DNA of 64,000 nt, from the NCBI GenBank assembly GCA_963839165.1, contig CAWIUG010000005.1, positions 124,001 through 188,000 on the forward strand, read 5' to 3'. Source of the stretch: DATFVA01 sp963839165. GTDB taxonomy: Bacteria; Bacteroidota; Ignavibacteria; Ignavibacteriales; Ignavibacteriaceae. Positions 56,347 through 64,000 of the stretch are shown here, one piece after another; positions within the stretch are counted from its first letter, which is position 1; each line of letters starts with the position of its first letter. The translations under genes and the position numbers were made by a program. The notes beneath the pieces are model-generated. The model did no database searches and was not told the origin of the DNA. It worked only from the letters and a program-made list of their open reading frames with translations.

Positions 56347-57831
56347 ATGCTTATGGTCAGGAAATCAATACTTGATAAATTCCGGAAATACCATTTTGAA
56401 TTTAAACATATAACAATAATTTTTATTATTCTGCTCTCGTTCCAGGTCATTGTCTCTTTAATCAATAATTCCTCTATTAAAAACCTGCTTGGACAAACCC
56501 AGGACTGGTATCAGAAGGATTCCGCAGAGAAAATGGCCAATCTTACTACGACGTCCCTTGAATTGATTCTGGAGACTCTCGACAGGCAGGTTCAGCTTAC
56601 TGATGAGGATGCCAACCGGCTGATAGAATCATTTAATATCATTTTCGGTCAGCAGCTCCTTCAGCATAATATCCAGGAGATGTGCCTTCTTGTAGACAGA
56701 AGCAGCAAGGTCACCGCGATTGATGATGGCAGGCAGCTATATAATTATTTATTTGCAGGAACTCACCCCTCTCAGAATTCAGACCCCTATCATACCACAG
56801 CAATCAAATACTACCACACTTATCAGGATCAGATTAAAAAAACCGAGCAGATCCTCAGTATAAAAGCTGATGAAAATACATTTTATACGTTCGTTCCTTT
56901 TATACTCAGAGGCGAATATAAGGGGGCCGTATATGTCAAAAATACCGCCGATTTTTCTTTTATAACCTCACAAATTATTTCCAACTTCGATGAGACTTTC
57001 CTGATCTATCTTTCACTTATTTCTCTGGGACTGCTTTCTATGTATTTTGTATCCACTTATACAGTAAGGGAGCGTGATGAGGCTCAGAAGTTATACCTGA
57101 TAGAACAGGAAAATCATCTTAAAAAGCAGATCAATTATGAAAAAGAACTTGTGTTTACCAAACGTATCTATCATACTCATCATAAGGCCGAGAAAATAAT
57201 GGGATTTATAAAAGGAGATCTGGCAACTCTTTCACCTGATAATATTAAGAATGTGAAATACAGAGTGACAAAATATGCCAATTTTATAAGCAGGATCATC
57301 TATGATATGAAATGGTTCGATCCTCCCATTCAAACGATTAGAAACCAGATTTTCAGGACAAACATAAATGACGTTATCAGGTTTATAGTTGAACATATAT
57401 TCTTAAGGTCATATGCTAAAAGCATTAGTTATAATATTAACCTCGAACTTGACGGAACCGTTCCTTTACTAGGTATAAATGAGTTTGTTATATGGGAAAT
57501 CATTGAACCTCTGGTTCAGAACAGCATCGATCATTCGAATAAACCTAATACAGAAATCATTATTTCCACCCGGTATGAGCCTGGTCTGAAAAAAATAATA
57601 TTAAAGATTAAAGACAACGGTGAAGGAATAATTCCTGAACTACTTGTTAAAAATGAGAAAGGAATTAAGAAGATATTTGAGGAAAATATAAGTACAAAAA
57701 AGGAAACACTTAAGAATACAGGCTATGGCTGTTATATAGCAAATGAAATTTCACGACGGTGTGATTGGAAACTCGACGCTGCAAATCTGCAGGTAGGAGG
57801 ATGTGAATTTATTATAAATATTGATCTATAG
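56347..57831 (+). CDS. Sensor histidine kinase of the sugar three-component system
   Basis: This 494-residue membrane kinase has transmembrane helices at about residues 21-41 and 216-238, enclosing a periplasmic domain of about 175 residues that could contact the binding protein. The C-terminal ATPase has N-box EIIEPLVQNSIDHS, IKDNGEGI and NTGYGCYI. The expected phospho-acceptor region reads RIYHTHHKAEKIMGF (His276, His278, His279), which does not match the common HExxP or HDxxN patterns, so the phosphorylated His is uncertain. The start is 7 bp after the binding-protein gene and the end is 9 bp before the response regulator gene. Confidence 0.92.
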   Translation: MLMVRKSILDKFRKYHFEFKHITIIFIILLSFQVIVSLINNSSIKNLLGQTQDWYQKDSAEKMANLTTTSLELILETLDRQVQLTDEDANRLIESFNIIFGQQLLQHNIQEMCLLVDRSSKVTAIDDGRQLYNYLFAGTHPSQNSDPYHTTAIKYYHTYQDQIKKTEQILSIKADENTFYTFVPFILRGEYKGAVYVKNTADFSFITSQIISNFDETFLIYLSLISLGLLSMYFVSTYTVRERDEAQKLYLIEQENHLKKQINYEKELVFTKRIYHTHHKAEKIMGFIKGDLATLSPDNIKNVKYRVTKYANFISRIIYDMKWFDPPIQTIRNQIFRTNINDVIRFIVEHIFLRSYAKSISYNINLELDGTVPLLGINEFVIWEIIEPLVQNSIDHSNKPNTEIIISTRYEPGLKKIILKIKDNGEGIIPELLVKNEKGIKKIFEENISTKKETLKNTGYGCYIANEISRRCDWKLDAANLQVGGCEFIINIDL

Positions 57832-57840
57832 GATAACAAA

Positions 57841-59295
57841 ATGCTCATAAGCGATAGAATAACGGTTCTTCTGATAGAAGATGAGGATTACGATGTAATC
57901 AGGGTTAAAAACACAATTGCCCCATTTGAAGATAAGATAAAAATTAAAGATATCGTCTCCGACGGCAATGCAGCTCTGGAACTTTTCAGGAATAAAGAAA
58001 ATCATTATGATGTAGTGATTATGGACTATCACCTGACAGGCGGGGTTATGGGTGAAGAACTAATCAAGAAGATCAAGGAAATTGATTCTTCAATCCAGAT
58101 AATTGTCATCACAAAGATGACCATAAATATTACCGATTATGACTTTGCTAATAAACTGATCAAAGCCGGAGCCTTCTGGTACTGTACCAAGTATCCCGGT
58201 GATATCGAAGAATTTATTTACCAGCCGACTGATTTTATAATGGCTATTCTAAATGCCAAACAGAAGTGCATTCTTGAACGCGAATGGAAAAAATCAAATA
58301 AAAAACTCGTAAAGAACGTTGAGGACATACTGGGATCCAAAAGAATTATCGGTCAATCAGATGCGGTAAAAGGATTAAAGAATGAAATTGAGAAATATTC
58401 ACATAGTGACTTCAATATATTAATACATGGCGCATCAGGCACAGGTAAGGAACTGGTTGCATATAATATTCATTATAAAAGTTCAAGAAAATTTGAAAAT
58501 TTCGTTCCCATAAATTGCGGAAGTATACCGCATGATCTCGTTGAAAGTGAGTTATTCGGCTATGAGAAGGGAGCTTTTACTGGTGCTGAGAAAAAGAAAC
58601 AGGGACTATTCGAAATAGCTGATAAAGGCACCGTCTTTCTTGATGAAGTAACAGAACTGCCCCTGAATATGCAGGTCAAATTATTAAGAGTGATCCAGGA
58701 AGGTGAGCTTGATAAAATTGGAAGGACGAACAACGTCAAAGTTGACGTGAGAATTATAGCCGCATCTAATAAAAACATTGAGGAAGAGGTAAAAGCTGGC
58801 AGATTTAGGGAGGATTTTTATTACAGACTTAATGTGATAAGAATAGAGGTACCTGAATTAAAGTTCCGCAGGAATGATATTCCCATCTTGATGGAACATT
58901 TTCTTAGTCAGTACAGCAACCAAATGGGTAGGGAAAAGCCTGCTATAGATGATGATGCTATGAAAATCTTTATTGAATACGACTGGCCCGGCAACGTTAG
59001 AGAACTAAAGAATGCGGCCCAGCGGCTGCTGTTTATTGATGGCCGTCTTACAAAAAATTCTGCAGGTCAGGCTCTTGGTACTTTATACCCCGGGGGCGGA
59101 AGAGATCTGAACCTCTTTGAAACGCTATTTGAATCAAATCCATTGCCGCTTGCTCAATTTGAAAAAAAGATCCGTGAAAAATATCTCGTGTATGTAAGGG
59201 AAAATTCTTCATCGGATACTGAAGCTGCAAAAAAGCTGGGATTAGCGCCTTCTAATTATTATCGCATGGCTAAAAGCCTGGGATTAAAATATTAA
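57841..59295 (+). CDS. NtrC-family sigma-54 response regulator
   Basis: This 484-residue activator has a receiver domain (1-125; phospho-acceptor Asp62 in IMDYHLTGG), an AAA+ sigma-54-contact domain (about 165-400) with Walker A GASGTGKE (197-204), the GAFTGA loop (244-249), and a C-terminal Fis-type HTH (about 440-484; SDTEAAKKLGLAPSNYYRMAKSLGL). It should activate sigma-54 promoters on phosphorylation by the kinase encoded just upstream. Its DNA site is probably the TTGATAAAA-N4-TTTTATCAR inverted repeat found downstream at 59322 and 63701. Confidence 0.96.
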   Translation: MLISDRITVLLIEDEDYDVIRVKNTIAPFEDKIKIKDIVSDGNAALELFRNKENHYDVVIMDYHLTGGVMGEELIKKIKEIDSSIQIIVITKMTINITDYDFANKLIKAGAFWYCTKYPGDIEEFIYQPTDFIMAILNAKQKCILEREWKKSNKKLVKNVEDILGSKRIIGQSDAVKGLKNEIEKYSHSDFNILIHGASGTGKELVAYNIHYKSSRKFENFVPINCGSIPHDLVESELFGYEKGAFTGAEKKKQGLFEIADKGTVFLDEVTELPLNMQVKLLRVIQEGELDKIGRTNNVKVDVRIIAASNKNIEEEVKAGRFREDFYYRLNVIRIEVPELKFRRNDIPILMEHFLSQYSNQMGREKPAIDDDAMKIFIEYDWPGNVRELKNAAQRLLFIDGRLTKNSAGQALGTLYPGGGRDLNLFETLFESNPLPLAQFEKKIREKYLVYVRENSSSDTEAAKKLGLAPSNYYRMAKSLGLKY

Positions 59296-59321
59296 CATAG
59301 ACGCTATCCGAAATTATTAAA

Positions 59322-59343
59322 TTGATAAAAGAAATTTTATCAG
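59322..59343. promoter_or_regulatory. Candidate activator-binding inverted repeat, copy 1
   Basis: TTGATAAAA (59322-59330), loop GAAA, TTTTATCAG (59335-59343) forms an inverted repeat with one mismatch at the outer end. It lies 90 bp upstream of a -24/-12-like element and shares both arms with the site at 63701. That spacing and its place right after the NtrC-type regulator gene suggest the enhancer-like site. Confidence 0.6.
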
Positions 59344-59411
59344 TTGGATAAATCCGCATAATAATTTTTAAGAATTATTCCTTTAAAGTTCATTCCTCCC
59401 ATTATAAATTC

Positions 59412-59427
59412 TGGTTTGATAATTGTT
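59412..59427 (+). promoter_or_regulatory. Candidate sigma-54 promoter before the CBM/T9SS gene
   Basis: TGGTTTGATAATTGTT has TGG at the -24 position and TTGT at the -12 position with the correct spacing; the consensus would be TTGC. It is 37 bp upstream of the ATG at 59464. Identity is by eye. It is supported by the activator gene immediately upstream and the inverted repeat 90 bp upstream. Confidence 0.55.
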
Positions 59428-59463
59428 TAGGAGTTCCGAATCTTAATAATATGGGAGACCTAC

Positions 59464-61465
59464 ATGAAATATTTTCACTTTGTTATATCACTTCTCATAG
59501 GAGTATCATTTGCAACAAAAGCACAGACTATGATTGATAACTTTGATGCTTCTGCTTCCGGTAATATATATGATTTAATATCTGAAGGAGCGGGTATTAA
59601 TGTAGCTGATAATAATGTAGATTTTGTTGAAGGAACAGGCTGTATGGATTTTGAAGCTGTAATTCCTTCCTTGAATGACTGGGGAAGCTTTGCTAACCTT
59701 AATTACAGGGTTGGTTATGAAGACAGACTGGACTGGACAGATAGTGATACACTATCGATCTGGATCAAAGTTCATAATGCACCTAATAATCCTGAAAATG
59801 TTGTATTCCGTGTTCACATCGCAGATATGCCTGCTGCAACTTCTGCTGTTGAAGAATTTATCTATGAAAATACTATCGCAATTGATGTGGCAACTGATTG
59901 GTATGAACTGAAAATCCCATTCATCGAACGAACTACAGATGGAAATACACTTCCTAATGATCAAGGATTTGTAATTTCTCCCTATTTCTGGGGAGGTCCG
60001 AGAAATAACAGCGCGCTTGATAAAAATGCAATTGTAGGCTATAATATTGTTGGTGTCACCACTACAACAGCGGCAGATTCATTTAAAATTTCTCTTGATA
60101 ATTTTACAAGGAATACTGGAGCTGCAATGACAGAGCCAATAATACTCGATGGTATCGTAGATGATGCGAATTATGAGACTCTGGCATCATGGGACGGGGC
60201 TGACAATTGGAGTTCAAACAATGATCTAGGTGAATTGAAATTTTACGGTGATGGTCAGAAAGTTTATATAGGTCTATCTGGTAAGATCCAGGAAAACTGG
60301 AATAAAATTGTAATATTTGCTGACTTTGATGGATACGACGGTATACCAGCAGGAATAGCCTTGCCGACAGGCGGAAATAATGGTTTCTTCCAGGAAGGTG
60401 GAATAGCAGGCACAAAGCTGAATATGGAAACTGATTATGCTTTATCTTTCACCGCAGATCAGAATAATCCCCTTTACTGCGACGCAGCACATTATGATGC
60501 AGCATCAATGGTAGCTGGAGATGGTTTAGGTTACAGCGGTAAAGATGGATCATACGCAAGGTTTAACCCTCTACAGGTAATGAGTATTTTGGGTGGAACA
60601 ACCGGTATGGCCAGTCAAGCTTATCTTAATGATTTCGACAGGACGACCAATCCTGATCATGGACTGGAACTAGCCTTTGATCTGTCAGCTTTTGAAAGGT
60701 GGGGATTCCAGCCAGTCAGTTAGATTTTTCGTTGCAATTGTCAATCCTGACGGTAACTACTGGTCTAATGAGTTTTTACCTGATTATTATAACTCGACTG
60801 GTGGAGACAGTGGTCCTTTTGCCAATGATTTTCAGAATGATCCTGATCTGAATGCTTCAGCAATAAGTGCAAGTGTTGAGCTTTACACAGGAATCGCTGC
60901 CGTACCTGTTGAACTGACTTCATTCGCAGCTTCTGCACTGAATAATACAGTTACTCTAAGTTGGAAAACGCAGTCTGAACTAAATAACAAAGAATTTCAG
61001 TTAGAACGTTCCTCATCTTCTGAAGGCTGGAATAAAATAGGCAGTATTAAGGGTGCAGGAACGTCCTCAGAAACAAATTCATATTCTTTCGTTGACAGAA
61101 ATATTACAGCCTCCGGAAAATATTCCTACAGGATCAAACAGATTGATTTAAGCGGTAAATATGAATATTCTGATGTTGTTGAGGTATCCGTTAAAATACC
61201 TTCGGAGTTCAGACTCAGTCAGAACTATCCCAATCCGTTCAACCCGGATACAAGAATCGCATTTTCAGTTCCGGCTTCAGGAAACGTGAAACTGGCTGTA
61301 TATAATGTACTCGGTCAAAAAGTTGCCGATCTCGTAAATGGTTTTGTTGATGCCGGTAGTCATTCGGTTACATTTAAGGCCGGAAAACTGACCAGCGGAG
61401 TTTATTTCTACAAAATTGAAACAGATAATTTTGTCTCTGTCAAAAAAATGATGCTGATCAGGTAA
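59464..61465 (+). CDS. T9SS-secreted carbohydrate-binding protein, frameshifted
   Basis: The signal peptide (KYFHFVISLLIGVSFATKAQ) is followed by a galactose-binding-like/CBM domain (about 25-215), a CBM9-like domain starting EPIILDGIVDDANYETLA (about 222-350), an FN3-like module (PVELTSF...) and a T9SS domain with SQNYPNPFNPDT. The 5' frame stops at 60723; the rest continues in another frame to 61465. Removing one A from the AAA at 60695-60697 restores a 666-residue product (...AFEGGDSSQSVRFFVAIVNPDG...). No catalytic motif is visible. It is the first gene downstream of the regulator and its candidate sigma-54 promoter. Confidence 0.86.
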
Positions 61466-61483
61466 TACGATTCGTTAATTGCA

Positions 61484-61545
61484 GGACTGTCCCTTAACAC
61501 TAATCAATTTTCCTGATTAAATTAGGGACAGTCTCCTTTTATTTT
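61484..61545 (+). terminator. Large hairpin between the two T9SS glycan genes
   Basis: GACTGTCCCTTAA (61485-61497) pairs with TTAGGGACAGTC (61522-61533) apart from one bulged base. An inner stem TAATCA/TGATTA (61501-61506, 61514-61519) lies between, and a T-rich tail follows. It could be a terminator or an RNA processing/stability structure that lets the GH5 gene be expressed from the same transcript at a different level. Confidence 0.6.
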
Positions 61546-61558
61546 TATTGGAGTAGCA

Positions 61559-63550
61559 TTGAGATTTATTTCAAAAAGTCTGTTTATAGCCTTCTTAATT
61601 CTGATATCATCACAAATTTTAGCCCAGGGATTTCTGCATACTTCCGGCAGGAAGATAGTTGACGGAACAGGACAGGATTTTTACCCGCAGGGGATTGGAC
61701 TCGGCGGTTGGATCCTGCAGGAAGGTTACATGCTCCAGATGTCAAATTTTGCAAATGCAGCCCATGAAATACGGGCAAAGATTGTTGATCTTGTTGGTGA
61801 AACCAATGCGGATATTTTTTATGAAGCTTACAGGAATAATTATGTTACCAGGGCCGACATCGATGCCATAGCCGACTGGGGTTTTAATTCAATCAGACTT
61901 CCTCTACATTATAATCTCCTCACCCCACCTGACCAACCTGGAGTGTACCTTGAGGACGGATTTGCAGTCATTGATTCTCTGCTTCAATGGTGTGAAGATA
62001 ACCATATTTACCTGATAATTGATCTTCATGCCGCACCGGGAGGACAGAGTGATGAACCGATAAGTGATTACGATCCAAATGTAACTTCACTATGGGAGGA
62101 TCCTGCCAAACAGGACCGCACAGTTGATATCTGGAGGAAAATAGCTGAAAGATACCACGATAAAGAATGGATTGGAGGGTATGATCTTCTTAACGAACCG
62201 AAATGGAATCTGCCTCCGAATAACCAGCCTTTGAGAGATTTGTATGAAAGAATCACCGATACTATCAGAGCGGTAGATAACAATCATATCCTGTTTATTG
62301 AAGGAAACTGGTTCGCTACCGATTTTTCAGGACTTACTCCTCCATGGGATAACAACATGGCTTATAGTTTTCATAAATACTGGAACAGCAATAATCAGGA
62401 TGCCATACAATACCTGGTTGATCTAAAGAACCAGTATAATGTTCCTCTATGGCTAGGTGAATCCGGTGAAAATTCCAACGTCTGGTTTACCGATTGTATT
62501 GAACTAATGCAGTTTAATGATATCGGTTTCTGCTGGTGGCCTCATAAGAAGGTAAGTTCAATAGCAGGGCCTTTATCCGCTTTGATCCCAAACGGCTACC
62601 AGTCTTGTCTTAATTACTGGAACGGAAACGGTCCGCGGCCTTCACAGCAGCAGGCTTTCGACGGACTTATGAGCCTGGCTGAGAATCTAAAAATTGAAAA
62701 TTGTGAGTTCCATAAAGATGTTATTGATGCAATCTTCAGGCAAACTACAACAACAGCAACAAAACCTTTTGCTGAAAATAATGTTCCAGGAATTGTCTAC
62801 GCCCCCAATTATGATATGGGACGCATTACTCAGGCTTATAATGATAACGATTACCAGAACATAGGAAGCACTGACTGGAATAACGGCTGGGTGTACCGGA
62901 ATGATGGTGTGGATATTGAAACTTGTGCGGACTTTTTCTCCAACGGGTACAACATAGGCTGGATAGAGAACGGTGAATGGCTGGGTTATACAATTAACGC
63001 TGTCCAGGGAGGGATTTATAATTTATATATGGGTTTTGCTGCTCCTGAAACAGGGGGACAGGTTCTTTTAAAAATGGATGGGCATAATATCACCTCTATG
63101 CTTTCTGTGCCTTATACCGGAGGGTGGCAAAACTGGGGTACACTTGAGATAGACAGTCTAAGCCTTTCATCCGGAGCTCATTTCCTGCAGGTGAAATTTT
63201 TTAACGGCAATTTTAATTTCAGCGCAATGGAGTTTACCCTCGAATCGACCGCCGTAAATGATGAAAATCAGCAAGTCAAAACCTTCGAAATTTCTCAGAA
63301 TTATCCCAATCCTTTTAATCCTGCTACCACTGTAAAATATCAGGTTCCGCAGGAGGGTAATGTCTCTATAAAACTTTATGATGCTGCCGGTCAGGAGACT
63401 GCAGTACTGATGAACGAAGTGAGATCGTCGGGAGTTTATTATTTGCAGGTAGATGCAGACAGACTTAATTTATCCAGCGGCATATATTATTTGAGAGCGG
63501 TTTACAAGGGCAATAACTCTCTCACCCGGAAACTGGTTCTTATTAAATAG
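61559..63550 (+). CDS. GH5 glycoside hydrolase with CBM6-like and T9SS sorting domains
   Basis: This 663-residue protein has a signal peptide and a GH5 catalytic domain (about 25-395) with acid/base Glu213 in LLNEP and nucleophile Glu301 in GESGE. A CBM6-like domain (about 402-565, IVYAPNYDMG...GWIENGEWLGYTI) and a T9SS domain (about 575-663, SQNYPNPFNPAT) follow. It is expected on the cell surface or released, attacking a beta-glucan-like polymer. The catalytic domain is paralogous to the gene at 49873. The start is TTG with GGAG five bases upstream. Confidence 0.93.
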   Translation: MRFISKSLFIAFLILISSQILAQGFLHTSGRKIVDGTGQDFYPQGIGLGGWILQEGYMLQMSNFANAAHEIRAKIVDLVGETNADIFYEAYRNNYVTRADIDAIADWGFNSIRLPLHYNLLTPPDQPGVYLEDGFAVIDSLLQWCEDNHIYLIIDLHAAPGGQSDEPISDYDPNVTSLWEDPAKQDRTVDIWRKIAERYHDKEWIGGYDLLNEPKWNLPPNNQPLRDLYERITDTIRAVDNNHILFIEGNWFATDFSGLTPPWDNNMAYSFHKYWNSNNQDAIQYLVDLKNQYNVPLWLGESGENSNVWFTDCIELMQFNDIGFCWWPHKKVSSIAGPLSALIPNGYQSCLNYWNGNGPRPSQQQAFDGLMSLAENLKIENCEFHKDVIDAIFRQTTTTATKPFAENNVPGIVYAPNYDMGRITQAYNDNDYQNIGSTDWNNGWVYRNDGVDIETCADFFSNGYNIGWIENGEWLGYTINAVQGGIYNLYMGFAAPETGGQVLLKMDGHNITSMLSVPYTGGWQNWGTLEIDSLSLSSGAHFLQVKFFNGNFNFSAMEFTLESTAVNDENQQVKTFEISQNYPNPFNPATTVKYQVPQEGNVSIKLYDAAGQETAVLMNEVRSSGVYYLQVDADRLNLSSGIYYLRAVYKGNNSLTRKLVLIK

Positions 63551-63700
63551 AAGAATATTTTCTTAATCTGAAGAATTACCTGCGGAAGATTACAGGTGAA
63601 AAATAGTTAGCTCTGAAGAGTATACAGTAACAGGAAGTGTTCAAATAATTCTATTTTTTGATATTTTGTTTTAGCCGGGACAGACCCTGGTTTTATTTTT

Positions 63701-63722
63701 TTGATAAAACGTTTTTTATCAA
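63701..63722. promoter_or_regulatory. Candidate activator-binding inverted repeat, copy 2
   Basis: TTGATAAAA (63701-63709), loop CGTT, TTTTATCAA (63714-63722) is a perfect 9-bp inverted repeat. It has the same arms and the same 4-nt loop length as the site at 59322. It lies 99 bp upstream of a TGGCAT-type element and 144 bp upstream of the symporter start, a spacing close to that of copy 1. Confidence 0.62.
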
Positions 63723-63799
63723 TTTAATAAACCTCCCTTTAGATGACTTTATTTTACCTTAACGAAGCTCGTTTTTCAAGCAAGGGCCAAAAAATTTAC

Positions 63800-63815
63800 T
63801 GGCATTGTTTATGAC
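63800..63815 (+). promoter_or_regulatory. Weak candidate sigma-54 promoter before the symporter
   Basis: TGGCATTGTTTATGAC has an excellent -24 half (TGGCAT) but a poor -12 half (ATGA in place of TTGC). The spacing to the GTG start (63845) is about 45 bp, close to that of the element before the 59464 gene. It is reported because of its place after the inverted repeat. Confidence 0.4.
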
Positions 63816-63844
63816 CTTTCACTAAAAATTATTGCAAGGATAGC

Positions 63845-64000
63845 GTGGTATCTGGTTTTACTTTTTTAGATGGTGTTGTAATAATAATTTTTCTTGCCGC
63901 TGTAACAGGATTGGGATTTTACTATGCCGGAAGAGGGGAAAAGAACTTTTCGGAATACTTTCTTTCTGGTAGAAATGTCGGCTGGGTTGCAATTGGATTT
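63845..64000 (+). CDS. Sodium:solute symporter, SSS family (partial, 5' end)
   Basis: The first 52 codons read as the N-terminus of an SSS sodium/sugar symporter. There is a hydrophobic helix (VVIIIFLAAVTGLGFYYAG), then GEKNFSEYFLSGRNVGWVAIGF, where the SEYFLSGRNVGW block is the family signature. The start is GTG with AAGGA four bases before it. The gene continues past the window. It belongs with the glycan locus and probably imports sugars released by the GH5 enzymes. Confidence 0.85.
   Translation, partial: MVSGFTFLDGVVIIIFLAAVTGLGFYYAGRGEKNFSEYFLSGRNVGWVAIGF

Larger units (their letters stand above)
63551..63844. other. Intergenic regulatory region before the symporter gene
   Basis: This 294-bp AT-rich stretch has no gene. 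It contains the second copy of the inverted repeat (63701-63722) and a -24/-12-like element (63800-63815), both described separately. Confidence 0.6.

Noticed and set aside
59322..63722. The TTGATAAAA-N4-TTTTATCAR repeats as FNR/CRP sites
   Set aside because: FNR sites have TTGAT-N4-ATCAA; here the TTGAT and ATCAR ends are 12 bp apart, so the spacing does not fit.
1..64000. Prophage, insertion sequence or integrative element
   Set aside because: No transposase, integrase, phage structural gene or attachment repeat was recognised in any frame, and the one tRNA has no duplicated 3' end visible nearby.

Overview
The window is a gene-dense, AT-rich bacterial chromosome segment. It most resembles the Bacteroidota/Chlorobi/Ignavibacteria group. 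Three secreted proteins end in a type IX secretion (T9SS) sorting domain with the core SQNYPNPFNP. There is also a GWxTD-domain protein, a TonB-dependent receptor with a CarboxypepD_reg-like N-domain, and an acetyl-type lysine/diaminopimelate pathway. The genus was not determined; the phylum-level placement is inference from these families.

Layout. 1-3.8 kb (minus): an Rrf2/IscR-type regulator, cysteine desulfurase, an unknown 102-aa protein, an A-type Fe-S carrier, Mn-type superoxide dismutase and a Lon-substrate-domain protein. A candidate IscR-type operator lies just upstream of the regulator. 3.8-14.3 kb (minus): a compact eleven-subunit complex I operon (nuoABCDHIJKLMN order, no nuoEFG here). 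14.3-15.0 kb: a divergent intergenic region with an 11-bp tandem repeat. 15-27.3 kb: an unknown protein, mannose-1-P guanylyltransferase, an unusual RpiB, pyrK-pyrD, folC, rho, a GWxTD protein, pdxA, a methyltransferase and ftsE, facing adk, tadA and a small membrane protein. 27.4-38.1 kb: a DUF4142 protein, a radical SAM enzyme, two single-domain response regulators, a very large T9SS cargo protein, a CRP/FNR regulator, two SPW-type membrane proteins and tRNA-Arg(ACG). 38.3-46 kb: two tiny membrane-protein genes, dapA-dapB-dapH-lysC, a TonB-dependent receptor and an M20 deacetylase. 46-49.8 kb (minus): a TonB-C-domain lipoprotein, a putative anti-sigma factor, an ECF sigma factor and a parvulin-like periplasmic protein.

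49.9-64 kb is the most interesting part: a glycan-utilisation locus of two divergent arms. The minus arm encodes a sugar MFS permease, a ROK sugar kinase, a TIM-barrel glycosidase lipoprotein and a GH5 enzyme. The plus arm starts with a membrane-anchored sugar-binding protein, a histidine kinase and a sigma-54 (NtrC-type) response regulator, which I read as a three-component sugar sensor. It continues with a T9SS carbohydrate-binding protein, a GH5-CBM6-T9SS enzyme and the start of a sodium:solute symporter. Nearly the same inverted repeat (TTGATAAAA, 4 nt, TTTTATCAR) lies before the carbohydrate-binding protein and before the symporter. Each copy is followed about 90-100 bp later by a -24/-12-like element, so I infer these are the activator sites and sigma-54 promoters of the system.

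Four genes (folC, pdxA, the sugar permease and the carbohydrate-binding T9SS protein) are each broken by a single-base frameshift at a short A/T run. Each can be restored to full length by one base, which points to sequencing or assembly error more than to gene decay.
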